A DNA stretch of 64,000 nt from Nyssa sinensis. Its lineage: Eukaryota; Streptophyta; Magnoliopsida; Cornales; Nyssaceae. Below, piece by piece: positions 1-13,900 of the stretch. The position numbers were made by a program, and so were the translations under genes. The notes beneath the pieces are model-generated. The model was given only the letters and a program-made list of their open reading frames with translations, made no database searches and was not told the DNA's origin. Each line of letters starts with the position of its first letter. Position 1 is the stretch's first letter. Location of the stretch: NCBI GenBank assembly GCA_008638375.1, contig CM018032.1, positions 4,064,501 to 4,128,500 on the forward strand, in the 5' to 3' direction.

Positions 1-1690
1 TTCTAATTTCACCAACACGAGTTGATATCATTTAGGTCAAATGCATATGATTAAGTTGGGGTTTGACAGTAATTTCATACTCAAGTGACTTAATCAGGAC
101 ATTACATGATGGAATGATTGAATTGTATGATAGCTATTAATGAAAAAGTTCACAACCAAACTGCTACTATCTGAGTAGTTATGACATGCTACTAAGTGTC
201 ACTTGTGACTTGTAAAAGCCCCAAAAATAATAATAAAAATTAATTATTATTTTTCACTTAGGGAGAATTAGAAATAAATAATAAAGAGGTCTAATTTGTA
301 ATACTTGAAAGTATTTATTCATACTACCAGATTAGTATAAAACTAAAGGGTTACACGCAAAAGGGTGATATGTAATTTGAAGAATTAAGAAGGGTCAATT
401 TGTTATTACGAGTTAATAATGATAGTTTCCTATTTCTATTAAGAGTTAAATCCTAATATGACTAGGTTTAGGGTTGACTTTATTATAAATAGGACATATA
501 GAGACATAAGTTATCACTTTTGTTTCAACTCCAAGGAAGGGTCGTCCAACCACCCTCTCTTTAGTAACGTTTCTCTTTCTGTCTTCAAGAGTTGAAGACT
601 TAAGTTATGGTGTACAAAATTTTCAAGTACAGGATTTACCTGTGTGGATACGCTTAGAGATTAGACGCTTGTGCGGTTGTTGTGGATCGTGCACAAAGTT
701 TTGTAAAGCACCCTTGAAATTATGATCTATCATTCTTGTAATGTGTGAGGTTATTTTGTATACATTATAGACTAATCATGGAATGATCGAATTAATCGTT
801 AAATTTTTAGTTCTGATACGCATATGATGTATGATGATTCATTTCATGCCTATATGAAAGAGTCGTGCTTCGTGGAGTTATTGGGCTTTGGTTAGAGAGT
901 AGAGCTAGTGTAGACATTTATTTTGGCATCATCATCAACTAAGGTTGTCCCTATTGAGATGCCACATGACACTTCATACAAGTCCCAACTATCTACAACT
1001 TGTAATTCAATTGCATCAAATTTATAGAACAAAGGAATTTGTAGAAGGAGGTGGTGGTGAGATTGGCGGTGGTGTAGGGTTAGGTTTGGGTAATAAAAAA
1101 ATTGGCGTGACTTCAACTCTGCCTCCCCCATCGTATAAAAAAAGATAATTTTGTCATAAAATATATACAAAAGGAAAAAAAATCATGTTTTCTAATTTCA
1201 TTAATGTTTTAATAATTCTTTTTGACAAACTTATAAATTATTGTATATAATGGTCTAATTCTTAAATATACTTGTTTGAAAAAAGCGATTTTTTTTTTTT
1301 ATTATCAACGTTAGGTACGAATCAATACAAGATAAAGAAGGTTTAAGTCCACTTAAATTTATTTCAAAAAATCTAACTCTTGAAAAAAGATTGAAGTCTT
1401 AAATATAAGAACATACAAGCTCATGTCCCACGTGAGATTTTTTATTTATTTTTTAATGAATGTAAGGCAGGAAAAAGTGACTTAACAATCCCATTACTAA
1501 ATTATGTGGGATCTAGTTAGATGTAGGTCCCCGCGGTCCACACGGTTATAGGGAAAGTAAACTGAGGTGTGGGCGCGTACATCCGATACATTCTGTTCGA
1601 AAAAAAAACAAACAACATTTAAACTTGCTGGCTATGAACAACGACCATAATTTGGACTGGCAGGTGGTTCACTGTGTCCTGCTATCAACC
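1..1690. other. Upstream intergenic DNA, possible LTR-like debris
   Basis: No convincing gene is seen. The stretch around 475-760 has a TATA-like TTATAAATAG followed by transcript-leader-like sequence and could be a decayed LTR, but no paired LTR, primer-binding site or target duplication was found. Short open frames at 892-1170 lack family resemblance and are treated as chance. Confidence 0.4.
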
Positions 1691-1701
1691 ATCTTCTTTG
1701 C

Positions 1702-1711
1702 TATATATATA
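1702..1711 (+). promoter_or_regulatory. Candidate TATA box of the NIPA gene
   Basis: CTATATATAT sits about 210 bases before the NIPA start codon, which would place transcription start near 1735 and leave a 5' leader of roughly 185 bases. The surrounding region is AT-rich, so a chance match is possible. Confidence 0.4.
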
Positions 1712-1920
1712 CATGCACATATTCGATTCATATATCTCAATATGCATTCCTCCAAAACGATTCACGTTCTTTGGATGGTAGTTCTAAACTATTCACAATC
1801 AAACTTGAAAAGCTAGGGTTTTTATTTTCCAATTTCTATACTCTGCTTTCTTTCACACAATCACCCGATTCAGATGAAAAGCCCACTTCCCAGTGATCAA
1901 ACCCTTGATTTGTTTCAGTC

Positions 1921-4900
1921 ATGTATACTGATAATTTGATAGGTTTTGGTCTCGCTTTCGCTTCCAGCGCATTCATTGGATCGAGCTTCATTATTAAGAA
2001 GAAGGGTCTCCAGAGGGCCGGCGCGTCAGGTCCTCGTGCCAGTAAGTATAAATTTAGAACTTCAATTGCAACCGTTGCCCTAGCCCTAGTTTGCTGCCCC
2101 TCTTGTTTGCATAGTTTGGTGCAAAATTTGCATGCTGTATCACTGAACGTTTCATTTGGTTGTCATGCCATGACAACATGGATTAAAGGACTAGATAATT
2201 TATTATTTTTAGCAGTGAGTGAAGTTCATCGATTTATGTTTACTGGGTCACTAGTGGTACTATTTTGAAAAGAATGGAAAATTGCTGGATAATTGCCTGA
2301 AAAATTATGGGGTTAGCTTGATATTCTGTGGTACTAGCAAGATGGATGTGTGCTACGAAAGGGGTAATTTACCAGATTTTTTAGGAAAATGAAGAGGGAA
2401 TTTCCCATTTTTGTTGCAATTGTCATGAGGAATAGCTTAGTAGCCACATTAGGATGAAGGAGTGCTTGGGATGAATTTTGGTGTGGGGAATGGGGAGCAA
2501 CAATGGTGACTAAGTTGGGAATGAATAAATTGGTAATAGATCAAACTAAATGCATTTTTTCTTTATACATAGATTCAAATAGAATTGAACGGAAATGAAT
2601 GTGATAACCCAAATCTAAAAGGGGAAAAAAAGAGAAAAGAGGGTGATAGGGATTAGTCACATATTTGATTGTTTCTCTAAAATATTTTTCACCCCCTCTC
2701 ATGTCAATCACTAAAATGAAAAAAGGGGAATGTCAACGCATTTAGGAAAAAATGATTAATCTCTATCCATATACCTTATTGAAGATCCAAACCATAGAGT
2801 TCTTGGTACGGGCACCATGGAGAGAGATGATTTTAGACCTCCTTCACTACGCTTTGCTTGACTGGAGTTTTGAGAGGAGTCATATTTATCTTCTTATTAA
2901 AAAACTTGTTGTAATGCTTGTAAAAGCATCCATACCTATTTTTCTAATCTTTCATAAATATCACAAATTGGGCTTCTAGAGACCCCCGATTGCATGAATT
3001 GCTAAGGATCCAATAACTCCAACGTTGTTTCCTTGAGATGTATCAATTGGGAAAATACTCCCATAGTGACTGGGACAAATATCTCGTATCTAAAAAACTA
3101 GCAGTTCATCCTGTCAATCCTCCCGGACCCAATTAACTGAATTTTCTCTATTGAACTATTTGCATCAATGGATTTATTCAATTCAAAACTTGAGATAATG
3201 GGTGTAAGCCTAAAAACGATTCATAACTAGTTGTTAATGGAGTTGTAGTTACCAAATTTTGAGGATTCGATTTCAATTTATGCCTAGTTGTTCCACCTAT
3301 AGTTCCTTGAACCACGTTTTGCTAAACAAATTAGAGCCAATTTGAATTGATCTTGTATAAGATCTGCTACGAAACAAATACTTTTATTTTTCAAATGATT
3401 CTTATCGTCAAGTGAACCAATTCCAAAAGTGGGGGGTGGGTAGTTTCGCACAAATGTCCTTAGGTCACGTTTGGGAGGTAGGAATAGACTCAGGAATGGA
3501 ATGGTCATTCTCAAGTCCATTCCATTTTTACTTTAGGTATAACAAATTCAATGGGAATCGCCATACCAATTCCTTCTTATAATGTAAGGAATGAATTCCG
3601 GTCAAAGGGTTTGGGATTAGAAAAAAGGATCATAAATAAAATTACACGTACATAATATATATTATATATACACACAAATATATAAATATAAAAATAAGTT
3701 TATACAAATAAATATATCTATATATATTAATATCAATATATATATATATATACTTACATACATATATATATAAATAAAATATACATGAATAATATATATA
3801 AATAAATCAATATTATATATATATATATACACAAACATATATATAAATGTATTACATAAAATACATATATCTATATATATATGTATGTATTTCTAATAGT
3901 GTTGCGAAATATTGGAATCAACGTGTGGGCAGGAGGAACCTTAGTCTGATCCCTGTCCACCTACCTGTAGTTCTCTCCGTCGGACCTCTTTTGGGATCTC
4001 ATTTAGATGAAGCATGGGCAGGAAGAAAGTTGGGTCATTAGAAGTGGGATTCTGGAGCAATAATTTATTGACAGGGAACATAAAGTTGCATACGGAATGT
4101 CGGATAGGAATGAAGCGAGTGGAACCAAGTTTCCCAGAGGATGGGACCGGATTGTTTTAATAATAATTTCTTTTGAAAAGTGGCCATTTGTTTTTCATCT
4201 CTTGTAATTTAACGATGTACTATTGGCGGTAAACAATTGATTGAAAGGCTTCTCGTAATACACGACTCACATCGTGAATAAGTTCGTTCGAACAACATAG
4301 TGACAACTCAGTCAACATGGAACCGGAATACACACACGTGCATATATATATATATAAATACATGTATATAAATAAATATACCGGTAAGAAAAATATAAAT
4401 AAATATCTAAAAATATGTATGTATCTACCTACATATATATGCACACACACACACATGTACATACATATGTATACTAATATATACACACACACATAAATAA
4501 TTATATAAATAAATAGGTCACGTGGATAAATATGTATTTATATATTGATTAATATACATGTATTTATATATAAAATTGTATGGATATACTTTAATACGGA
4601 AATATAAATAAAGACATATAATTAAATATATATGTATAAATATATACATATACAAATACATACGCTTAAATACACATACAAATAGATATATACATAAACA
4701 ATTATATATCAAAAGAAATATATATGTAAATATATATTTGTTTATTTATAAATAAATGTATATTAATAAATATATATACCTAAATATATTTATATCCGTT
4801 CATACATATACAAATGAATGAAATGAACTAAAGAATGATTTGGGGTGGGAATGGAATAGGAATGGTCATTTTTTATTTCATTCCATTCCTTGTTTGGTAA

Positions 4901-7900
4901 CAATTCTAATTGATTAACAATTATAAATATGTATGTAAATGTACATATATACACATACATGTATGTTGATAAATATATATAACTAAATATATTTATATCC
5001 ATACATAAACAAACGAATGGAATGAACTAATGAATGACTTGGGGTGTATATATATATTCATATATATATATATATCTACACATATTTATAATTGTTATTC
5101 AATTAGATTTGTTACCAAACAAGGAATGGAATGAAATAAAAATGGACCATTCCTATTCCATTCCCACCCCAATTCATTCCTTAGTTCACTTTATTCGTTT
5201 GTCATTCCATTCTAACGTACCAAAAGTAGCCTTAATTCTTTGATATGTTAGAACTGAGAAGTCATTAGTAGTAGAATGACTGTGGCAAAACTGGTAAGGT
5301 GTTTGCCCTTGCTGTTGGAGGGCAACTTTCTTTAAGTAGTGGTTAGTGTTGATTGAAAGATAAAATCATCAAATCAAGCTGATTTATTGGGCATTTATAT
5401 TACTAAATGAGACCTCTCAAATGAGGATGCTTATTAATATCTTCAAAATAGCATGAAAACTTTATATATGAAAGCTAGCCACAGCAGAGTTTGAAGTGTA
5501 TCTAACTCAAGTTCTTCAAGTTGATTTTATTGTAATGGTGCATTGTTGTGTTCTTTAAATGAAGGTTCTGGAGGATATGGTTATCTGCTACAACCACTGT
5601 GGTGGGTTGGCATGATCACTAGTAAGTCTTGCATTGCTATTTTAACATTGTGTTTTAATTTTTGGTTTTGTGAGATTCTGTGGGAACGTGAATTTGATCT
5701 TCTTTCTTTACTTCAAATTTTGGCAGTGATTGTTGGAGAGCTTGCCAATTTTATAGCTTACACTTATGCTCCTGCTGTGCTTGTAACGCCGCTTGGTGCA
5801 TTGAGTATAATTGTTAGGTAATTCTGAATTATACTTGTTTTGACAAGTCTGTATTCTCAGTTTCAACGAGTGTTTGGAGTGAAAATAATATTGTAAACTT
5901 TATTGCGTTTATTTCATTGTCAGTGCTGTTCTTGCACACTTCTTATTAAAGGAGAAATTACGGAAAATGGGGATACTGGGGTGCCTTTTGTGTATAGTGG
6001 GGTCTACAGTGATTGTGCTTCATGCACCTAGTGAACATAGTATAAGTTCGGTGGAGGAGATCTGGGATTTAGCAACACAACCAGGTAAACTGCTGTACAT
6101 TCTAGTTTATTTCTTTACGCCAGATTATGTTCTGGATTATTTCTGTTTGATAATCGTAATTTCTATGGTCCAGCTTTTCTTTTGTATACAGCCTCAGCAA
6201 TAACTGTAGTGTTGGTACTGGTGTTGTATTGTGAACCACGCTATGGGCAGACAAACATAATGGTTTTTATTGGCATTTGTTCCATAATTGGATCTTTGAC
6301 GGTCAGTATTCTTACATCCTTCAACACGCCACCCCACTACAAGGTTTTTCTTTGTCTTTTTCCTTTTTGGGTATGAAGGATGGCCAAGGCCCTGACTACA
6401 AGTTAACATCAGTGGGGAAGGCACCCTTCATCGTAGCTACAGTGAGCAAAGGACCCAGGCACTTCCCGGGGGGGGGGGGGCATCGTAGATAGAAAGGCTT
6501 AATGGGCCAATTAAGAGTGAAGATTGCCATTCAATCAGAATAGAAATTGGCTTCTTGGAGGCATGGTGAATTCTGCTGGTGTGATGCATGTCAGCATCCC
6601 AGGTTCCTCAAATATATGATGTCTTAGCTCATATATATTGAGACATATATTTTAAAAGGCACAAATTTTTTTTTTCTGACAAAAAAAAGGCACTAGTTGA
6701 ATGGGTTTAAAAATCTTGTTCATACCATTGTATTTCTAGGTAATTATTAGGAAGTAAAGGTCATCCTTTTTTATTTTTAAATAGTTGCTTGCTATGTATA
6801 TTTATAGTACAGACAAACTGACACTCAGAATAAAGATAATTTACTTCCAGATTAGCTATTGTGGCACATGCTTGACGCACAGCTTTTCTGGTGCTCTTTT
6901 GCAGGTTATGAGTATCAAAGCAATAGGCATTGCTATAAAAATCACATTGGAGGGTTCAAGCCAGGTGGCACACTTCCAAACATGGGTTTTCGCAATGATT
7001 GCCATCACATGTATAACCACCCAGTTGAATTACTTGAACAAGGTCAGTTTCTTTTTTACCCCTTTGTCTTTTGAAAAGTGGTACTAAAAAAGGGTAAAGT
7101 TTAAGATTGTTCAAATGAATACAAACATGCTCTTTTTTAAAAGATTGCAAGTTGGAGTATACGTATGATGTGACTAACTTACACAATTTCTGAATGAAAA
7201 CCATAAAGTTATTTGAGACTGATAATCGGAAAGACAAATTTAAGACAAAAACAAAAAAAAGAAGAAAGACGAATTTTAAGAATCAGCAAGTTATGCAACA
7301 TGGCTGCAAGTTGGGCAACACTCTAGTTGTATGCCAATTATATTAAATAAGACTGTTTTTCTTGATAACATATCAAGGATGTTATGCTAGTGCAACACGA
7401 AGATTTAATCTTTTAGTGTTTGTCTTATTAATTACCCCTCATCTGTGGTTGTTTGGTTCCTTGTCTTTCAATGATCAGTCTGAAAAAATAGAGCTGTGTA
7501 TTGTGATTTGTAACAAGAATGCTCCTTTATTTTTAATCCTCCATAACTTTTTTTGTTGGGTATTCGGGTTGAATTTCTCTGCACAAAAGTTGAAGAGGGA
7601 CCACAAACATAAAGTGAATTTTTTTTTTAGTTAATCAGGTCCATTTGTGTCTATCTGGTTCTTCACTGCTTTCTCATTATATAGAACTCAATTTTCAAGC
7701 CATCAAGTCAATCTCATATTGTAACACATTTGTCTAATCATTTTTTTTGATAAGTAAGATATTTCATTAAGAAGCACCGAAGGGGTGCACCCATATACAA
7801 AAAATATTGACAAAGTATTGAGATAGTAAGCTTATGTCATTAAGGGAATTATTGTACTTTGTCCTTATTTTTACATATATGTGAGGGTTATATGGTTGTA

Positions 7901-10900
7901 GCTAAGGGATGAGATTATTCTGAGAACAATTAATCAGATCAGAACACTTCTCTCTCTTCTTCTCTCTTTCATTTTTCTCTATTTTCTTTCAATGTAAATT
8001 GGTTTAACCTCATTTTGGTATCAGAGCATCAGAAAAGAGTTGAGAAGAATGACAGTCGTCGATGTCATCGCCGGCAGGTCATCAAATGGAAAAAATTATA
8101 TGATCTGTTTCGTCTCCTCCTATTAAGCATTTTCGTGATTTTGTGAAATTTTTTGAAATCATTTGATAGGTGTTTTCATTTTTTGAAAATTTTCAGATTT
8201 TTGGAGCCATTTTTTGAAATTTGCGATTTTGGATAGATTTAATATGTTTGGATCCTCTCCTAAAGGGTGTGTCTAGGACGTGGTTTCAGTTCATTGATTG
8301 CAAGATTTCATGACTTATTGCTCTATGGGATGTTTGTCAAGAGATTTAGGAGGTTTATGAAGAACAGAAAATTGAATGCTTAAAATCAAGCTAGTTTTAG
8401 CCAAAATCTTTCTAGCAATTTTAAGGGAGGCAAATCCTCAAAATCCTCTAGTAGCAGTGATAAGAAAAAATCCTCCACCAACATAGAGTGCTATGATTGT
8501 CACAATTATGGACATAGAGCAGTTGATGATAGGAAGAACAAAAAGAACCTTAACCAATGATGAAGGTGAAGGGGAGGAAGGGAATGAAGGTGAAGAAGAA
8601 GAGGAGGAAGAAGATTAATTCTTAGCCTTCAGAGTTACTTTAGAGGAATCTGTCAGACCTATGGTTTTAAATCACGGTATCGATACACGTAACAGTCGCG
8701 ATAGCGGTGTAACGGTATCGGGAGTATCGGTCAATACGTAACGGGAATCGGGAGCCGCACCTGTGAATTTTTTGTAATCACAAAAACCTTTAAAAGTTAC
8801 TGATATGCATGGTTTTGCTTCAATTTATTACTTTTTAATGTTTTTAATTATTTTTATAGTTCCTATGAAAAAAAAAGTACTTATTGTTTAGGACTTTATA
8901 TTGGTTTATATCAAAGTAAGAAGAAAGTACAATCTATTATGACCGACTATGACAACTAATAATTAAAAATGTAACTATAAGTAATTTTAGCAAATATAAA
9001 AAAAAAAATAAAACATAGATAAAAAATACACTATAAGTGAATATTAATTATTAACTAATGGACTTAAAGCCAAATAAACACATAATTTAACAAAAATAAC
9101 AAATAATATAAATGTGATTAATCATATTATAATACTCGAGTTTTCTACCACAAAAAAAAAAAACTCAAAGATACCTTTATATGATTTTAAAGCAAAAATT
9201 ATTAATACAAAAACAAAGTAACAAATAAATAATTTTTACAATTAGAATTTTTTTTTTTTTTTTGTAGAAGTAGTCTAGGCCCTAGTGATAAGATTCATTC
9301 ATTTTTAAGCAACATCTACTAAATCTAATACGATAAAATTTTCCTTTTAAGTTTGTGGTAATAAATAATTAGATATAATTCTATGATTTACTAAACACTT
9401 TGGCCATTTTTATAATTTCAAATCTTGTGCTTCATAAATTTAAATCACTAGATTCATGGCCAAAAATGAGTTTTTTAGAATAAAGAAAAAGAGAAAAATG
9501 TACTGTTATTGTTTCATATCGGTCGATATCGTTACACATCGGTCTATAACGGTTGTTACGCCTGTCAATTTTTTACACACCGATATATCGGTAGGAATTG
9601 GAAATCGCAACTGTGAATTTTTTTTAAATACTAGCAAATCTCTTAAAAGTCATTGATACACATATCTTGATTACAATTATTACATTTTAATCTTTTTTAC
9701 TATTAATTTTTTTATTTTCTAACACCTAATTTTTTATTTATTTATAAGTAACACTTAAAGAAGATATTTTATTATTTTATATGGATATTTTAAAGTTAAA
9801 TTAATAAAAAATAGGGCAAATTACACTTACCTCCCCTGAGGTATCTGACAATTATAGAAACCTCCCCTATAGTTTCTGAAATAACACTGTCCCCCTTCTG
9901 GTTTACTGATTTGTAACAGATTCCCCCCTCCCACTAACAGTCGTTAGTTGACTTAACAGAATGGGATGATGTCAGCTTCAAATTTTATTCAAATACCAAT
10001 TTTACCCTTACAAATAATGTAAGGACAAAACTAACCTTACAAGTCATGGTTAAATAACCAAACTACCCTCACTTTAATAGTAACTTTTTAATAAAAAAAA
10101 GACATTTTCTCCTTCTCCATCACAGAAACACTATAACCCTAACCCTATCTCTATCTCTGTAACTATTCCCTCTATTACAGGAAACCTCTTTCTCTGTAAA
10201 CACCACTGCCCTCACAACCACCAAGGCCAACACTACCACTCTGGCCTACTCTCTCTCTAAAAAATATCTCTTTCTTTTTCATCCCTTCTCTATCACGCAG
10301 CTCCACCTCCATCCCCGTCATATCCACTGCCCTCTCCGACACAATCTTCACCTTTATAGCTGATTCCGTCGTGGTGCTACTAACGAAATCGGAAGAATGT
10401 TGATGGAATAGAGATGAAAAAGAGGAATTGGAAGGGATTACCTCTTCTTAGACCGAGACCCACAAGAGCTTGAGAGATGCCCACGAATGTAAACTGATGT
10501 TCTTATTCAAGACCAAGAGGCCCACGAATTGCAGGGGAAAGAAATTGATCCCATTTGGTGTTGTTCAAGCACTTCATCAGTTTACCTCCACCAATTGCTG
10601 TGTTTGAATCGAGCCATCCCAGTAATGGCGGCATCACGATGCTTTAGATCCACCACGTGAGAAGAAATCAAGAACTCAATGAAACCCACATCATCTTATT
10701 GCAAACCCATAAACAAATCACAAACCCTCACATCCATATTTTACATTCCCATAAACAAATCACAAATACACAAACCCACCACCATGATGGATCGTAGACC
10801 CATCCTCTAAAAATCCCAACCACAAATTTCTGCAACCCATCCTCCAAGATGGACAGGATCCACCTTTTAAAGCCACCCAGCAACAATTTGGAGTCAGTGT

Positions 10901-13900
10901 AGATGCAGCTGCAGCTGCAGCTGCAGCTATTCTTCAGTCTGCCACGAGAGAAATTAAGAATCCAAATTTGGGAATACTTTCTAACTCATCACTAAATGGT
11001 AACAGTCATGTTCGTAGCAGTGAGGGTATTCTAATTAACCGTACTCAAAGCTCTCCAGTTGTGGCCGATCGCCGCCGCAAACTTCCCCCCTCCAGCACGT
11101 ATTTGAAATTCCCATTTCTTAAGTGAGGGTTTTATTGCTAAATCTAGAGATATAAATCAAATGGGTCATCTGCATAAACCAACCAAGAAGAAAGACAAAT
11201 ACAGAACTGGATCAAAATTCAAATTACCTTGAATATTTGCGGGCCTGATCACTCCCGGATGGTTCTCATCTCATCCTACCATTTTGACTATCTACAAAGA
11301 ACAGGAACAAATAATGTAATGATCTGATTACAAACACATTAAACCACCCAAAGAAATCAAATCCCAAAAATAAAAAATGAAGAACATAAAAACTCATCAA
11401 TCAAAGAGCGTAAATTCACTGAAAACACATGGAATTGAAAAGAAGCAAGAAATGAACAAACACGAAATGAGATCGACAAACAAAATCAGACTCAATCTTC
11501 GTAGGGTTAGAGAGAGATGCAGGTTAGAGAGAGATGTGGGTTAGAGGAAAAAGGAGAGGAGAGAGAGAATGGTTGATTTTTTATTAAAATATATTTATTT
11601 TATACCATGGGTAATTTCGTAATTTTAAGTTTGCCGTTAACGGAGTTAAGCAGACAAGACTGACAGGGGGACAGCGTTATTTCAGAAATTATAGGGGAGG
11701 TTTTTGTAATTGTCAGAAACCTGAGGGGAGGTAAGTGTAATTATCTCTAAAAAATATCATTTAATTTGTGTAACATTACAAAGAACAATATAAATAATAA
11801 CAAAAAATAATTATAAGCATCAAGATCAATTTAGTTGATTAGTTATGGAATAAAAAAATTTAAAAATTTTGAGGCCAAGAGGCATTTTCGAGTTCGTATT
11901 GACCCGAATGTTTTGGTAACTCATTTTAATTTTTTTTGGATTATTTTGTTCAGTATCTCTCTTGTATATAAATGTTATAAAAATAGAAATCATAAGAATT
12001 CTGTAGAAAAAAATAAAAAATAAGGAAAAAAAAAACATTGAAAAAAAAACATAAAATAGATGTAACATTCCTGTAACGGCCGTAACGGTTCTGTAATAGC
12101 CATAACGGCCGATACATAACGGTATCGGCCGATACGGCTGTGAATTTTACTAACATCGATATATCGGCCAGTATCGGTATTGGAGGGTCAAAAAACCGAT
12201 ACGCAATGTAACGACTGTTATTTAACACCATGGAGGGTTCAAAACAGGTTACGTAACGGTCGATATTTAATACCATGGTTAGATCACTAACCCCTGTTGA
12301 AAGTGAGCTAGATCATTTAGGTGATGAATCAGCTAAAAGCTCGAGTGAATCTGAGGATGATGAGAGTGAGTTACAAGTTGCCTTTGAGCTATTGTATGAA
12401 GAGTCACTCAAGCTAAAAGAAAAATCTTTATGTTAGTGAAGTAGATAAGAAAAACTTCCGAGCAAAAGTTAAACAGCTTGAGCTTAGGAAAGCTAGGGCA
12501 GTCAAAGTCAAATTTACTCTTTAGGATAGGCCAAAGAAATTAGGAAAAATGCTCAAAGCTATCCAAGTCAAGAATGACAAAATTGATTTAGGTTATGATT
12601 CCTTGAATGATCCACAAAAACCAACCAAACCAATCAATCAAATCAGGCTGCTCTCAAGCCTGTCGTTTTTGTCCCTCCAAAGGCTGAGGAGACATCTCAA
12701 ATCAAAAACTCTTCTATACTTGTGGTTAAGTTGAGGGTCATCCTAGGAAACAATGAGACAAGCGAGGAAGGACATGACTCAAAATGTATCCAAAGAACAA
12801 AAACAAAAGTTGAACACATTAGTTAAAAAATCCAAGATTCTAGTTGAAAAAGTCATCAAGATGACTAATGCAACAAAATCCCAAGGCTCTAAGATTGGAA
12901 TTAATAAGAACAAGGCAAAAGCTAAAGTTAAATCTAAACCAAATCCACCTAAGATTAGGAAAGTTTGGGTTAGAAAAGATATACTAAAATGTTTTGTAAT
13001 TCATACTGTTCATAAGGTTCACAACACTAGTCAATGGTATTTTGATAGTGGTTGTTCTAGGCACATGACTAGTGATAAGTCATTGATCTCACATCTCGAG
13101 AATTATAGGGATGGGACTATCACATTTGCTGTTGGTTGTGGGTCTAGTGTTTTAGGAAGATGATCAACCCACATAAATGGTTTTCCGAAACTAGACAATG
13201 TCTTGTATGTTGATGAAAGCTAATTTCATAAGAATAAGTTAGTTTTGTGATGACAGTCTTGTAGTACACTTTAACAAAAAGGAGTGTAGAGTCTTCAATG
13301 ATAAGGGGAAATGTAAGAGGCTTACCGCTTACCTTCCTGAAATGGGCTTTTTGAGAGGGCAGCAGATAAGACGATGTCTGTTAGGAGAGTAGGAAAGGAC
13401 TTTGTGATTGTTCAAGTCCATGTGGATGACATTGTCTTTAGGTCCACAAGTGATACACATACTCATGCATTTGCGGAAGAGATGAGAGTAGAGTTTGAGA
13501 TGAGTATGGTAGGAGGGTTGAACTTCTTTCAAGTCAAGCAATTGAGTGATGAGATTTTTATCTCACAAACCAAATGCACAAAGGAGCTTGTGAAGAAGTT
13601 TGGCTTAGAAAATGCCAATCATGCAAGGACTTCAATGAGTACTAGTATAACGCTTGGCAAGGACACTTTAGGCAAGGATGTAGATTCCACTTTATATAGG
13701 GGTATGATAGGTAGCTTATTCTATCTTGCTTCTAGTAGCCTTGACATAACCTTTATTGTTGAAGTTTGTGCTTGCTTTTAATCCAACCCAAAAGAGCTAC
13801 ACTTGATTGCAGTCAAGAGGATTATTAGATATGTTAGTGCGACTATAAGGTATAATATTTGGTATTCCTTTGATACCAATATCACATTTGTTGCATATTC

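Larger units (their letters stand above)
2042..5564 (+). other. NIPA intron 1
   Basis: A GTAAGT donor at 2042 and an AG acceptor at 5563-5564 restore the frame. The intron is mostly a MITE-like element and AT microsatellites. Short open frames inside it do not match any family. Confidence 0.85.
8662..12280. mobile_element. ACGG/ATCGG-rich repeat element inserted in copia gag
   Basis: Left end (..ATGGTTTTAAATCACGG) and right end read in reverse (CCATGGTATTAAATATCG) are related, suggesting terminal inverted repeats. The body is full of GTAACGG, TATCGG and CGATAC words; similar blocks recur at 8690-8840, 9510-9660 and 12060-12280. The flanking copia gag reading (..TLEESVRP before, [13 protein letters not shown] after) resumes across it, so it is an insertion. 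About 1.9 kb of the interval is a younger nested element. Exact ends and target duplication are unclear. Confidence 0.6.

Noticed and set aside
4220..5243. Series of Tyr/Ile/His-rich open frames on both strands
   Set aside because: They translate TATA and ACACA microsatellites and a GGAATGG repeat, not genes.
8662..12280. Target duplication for the ACGG-rich element
   Set aside because: Flanks were compared (CAGACCTAT against TTAGATCAC); no convincing match, so none is claimed.
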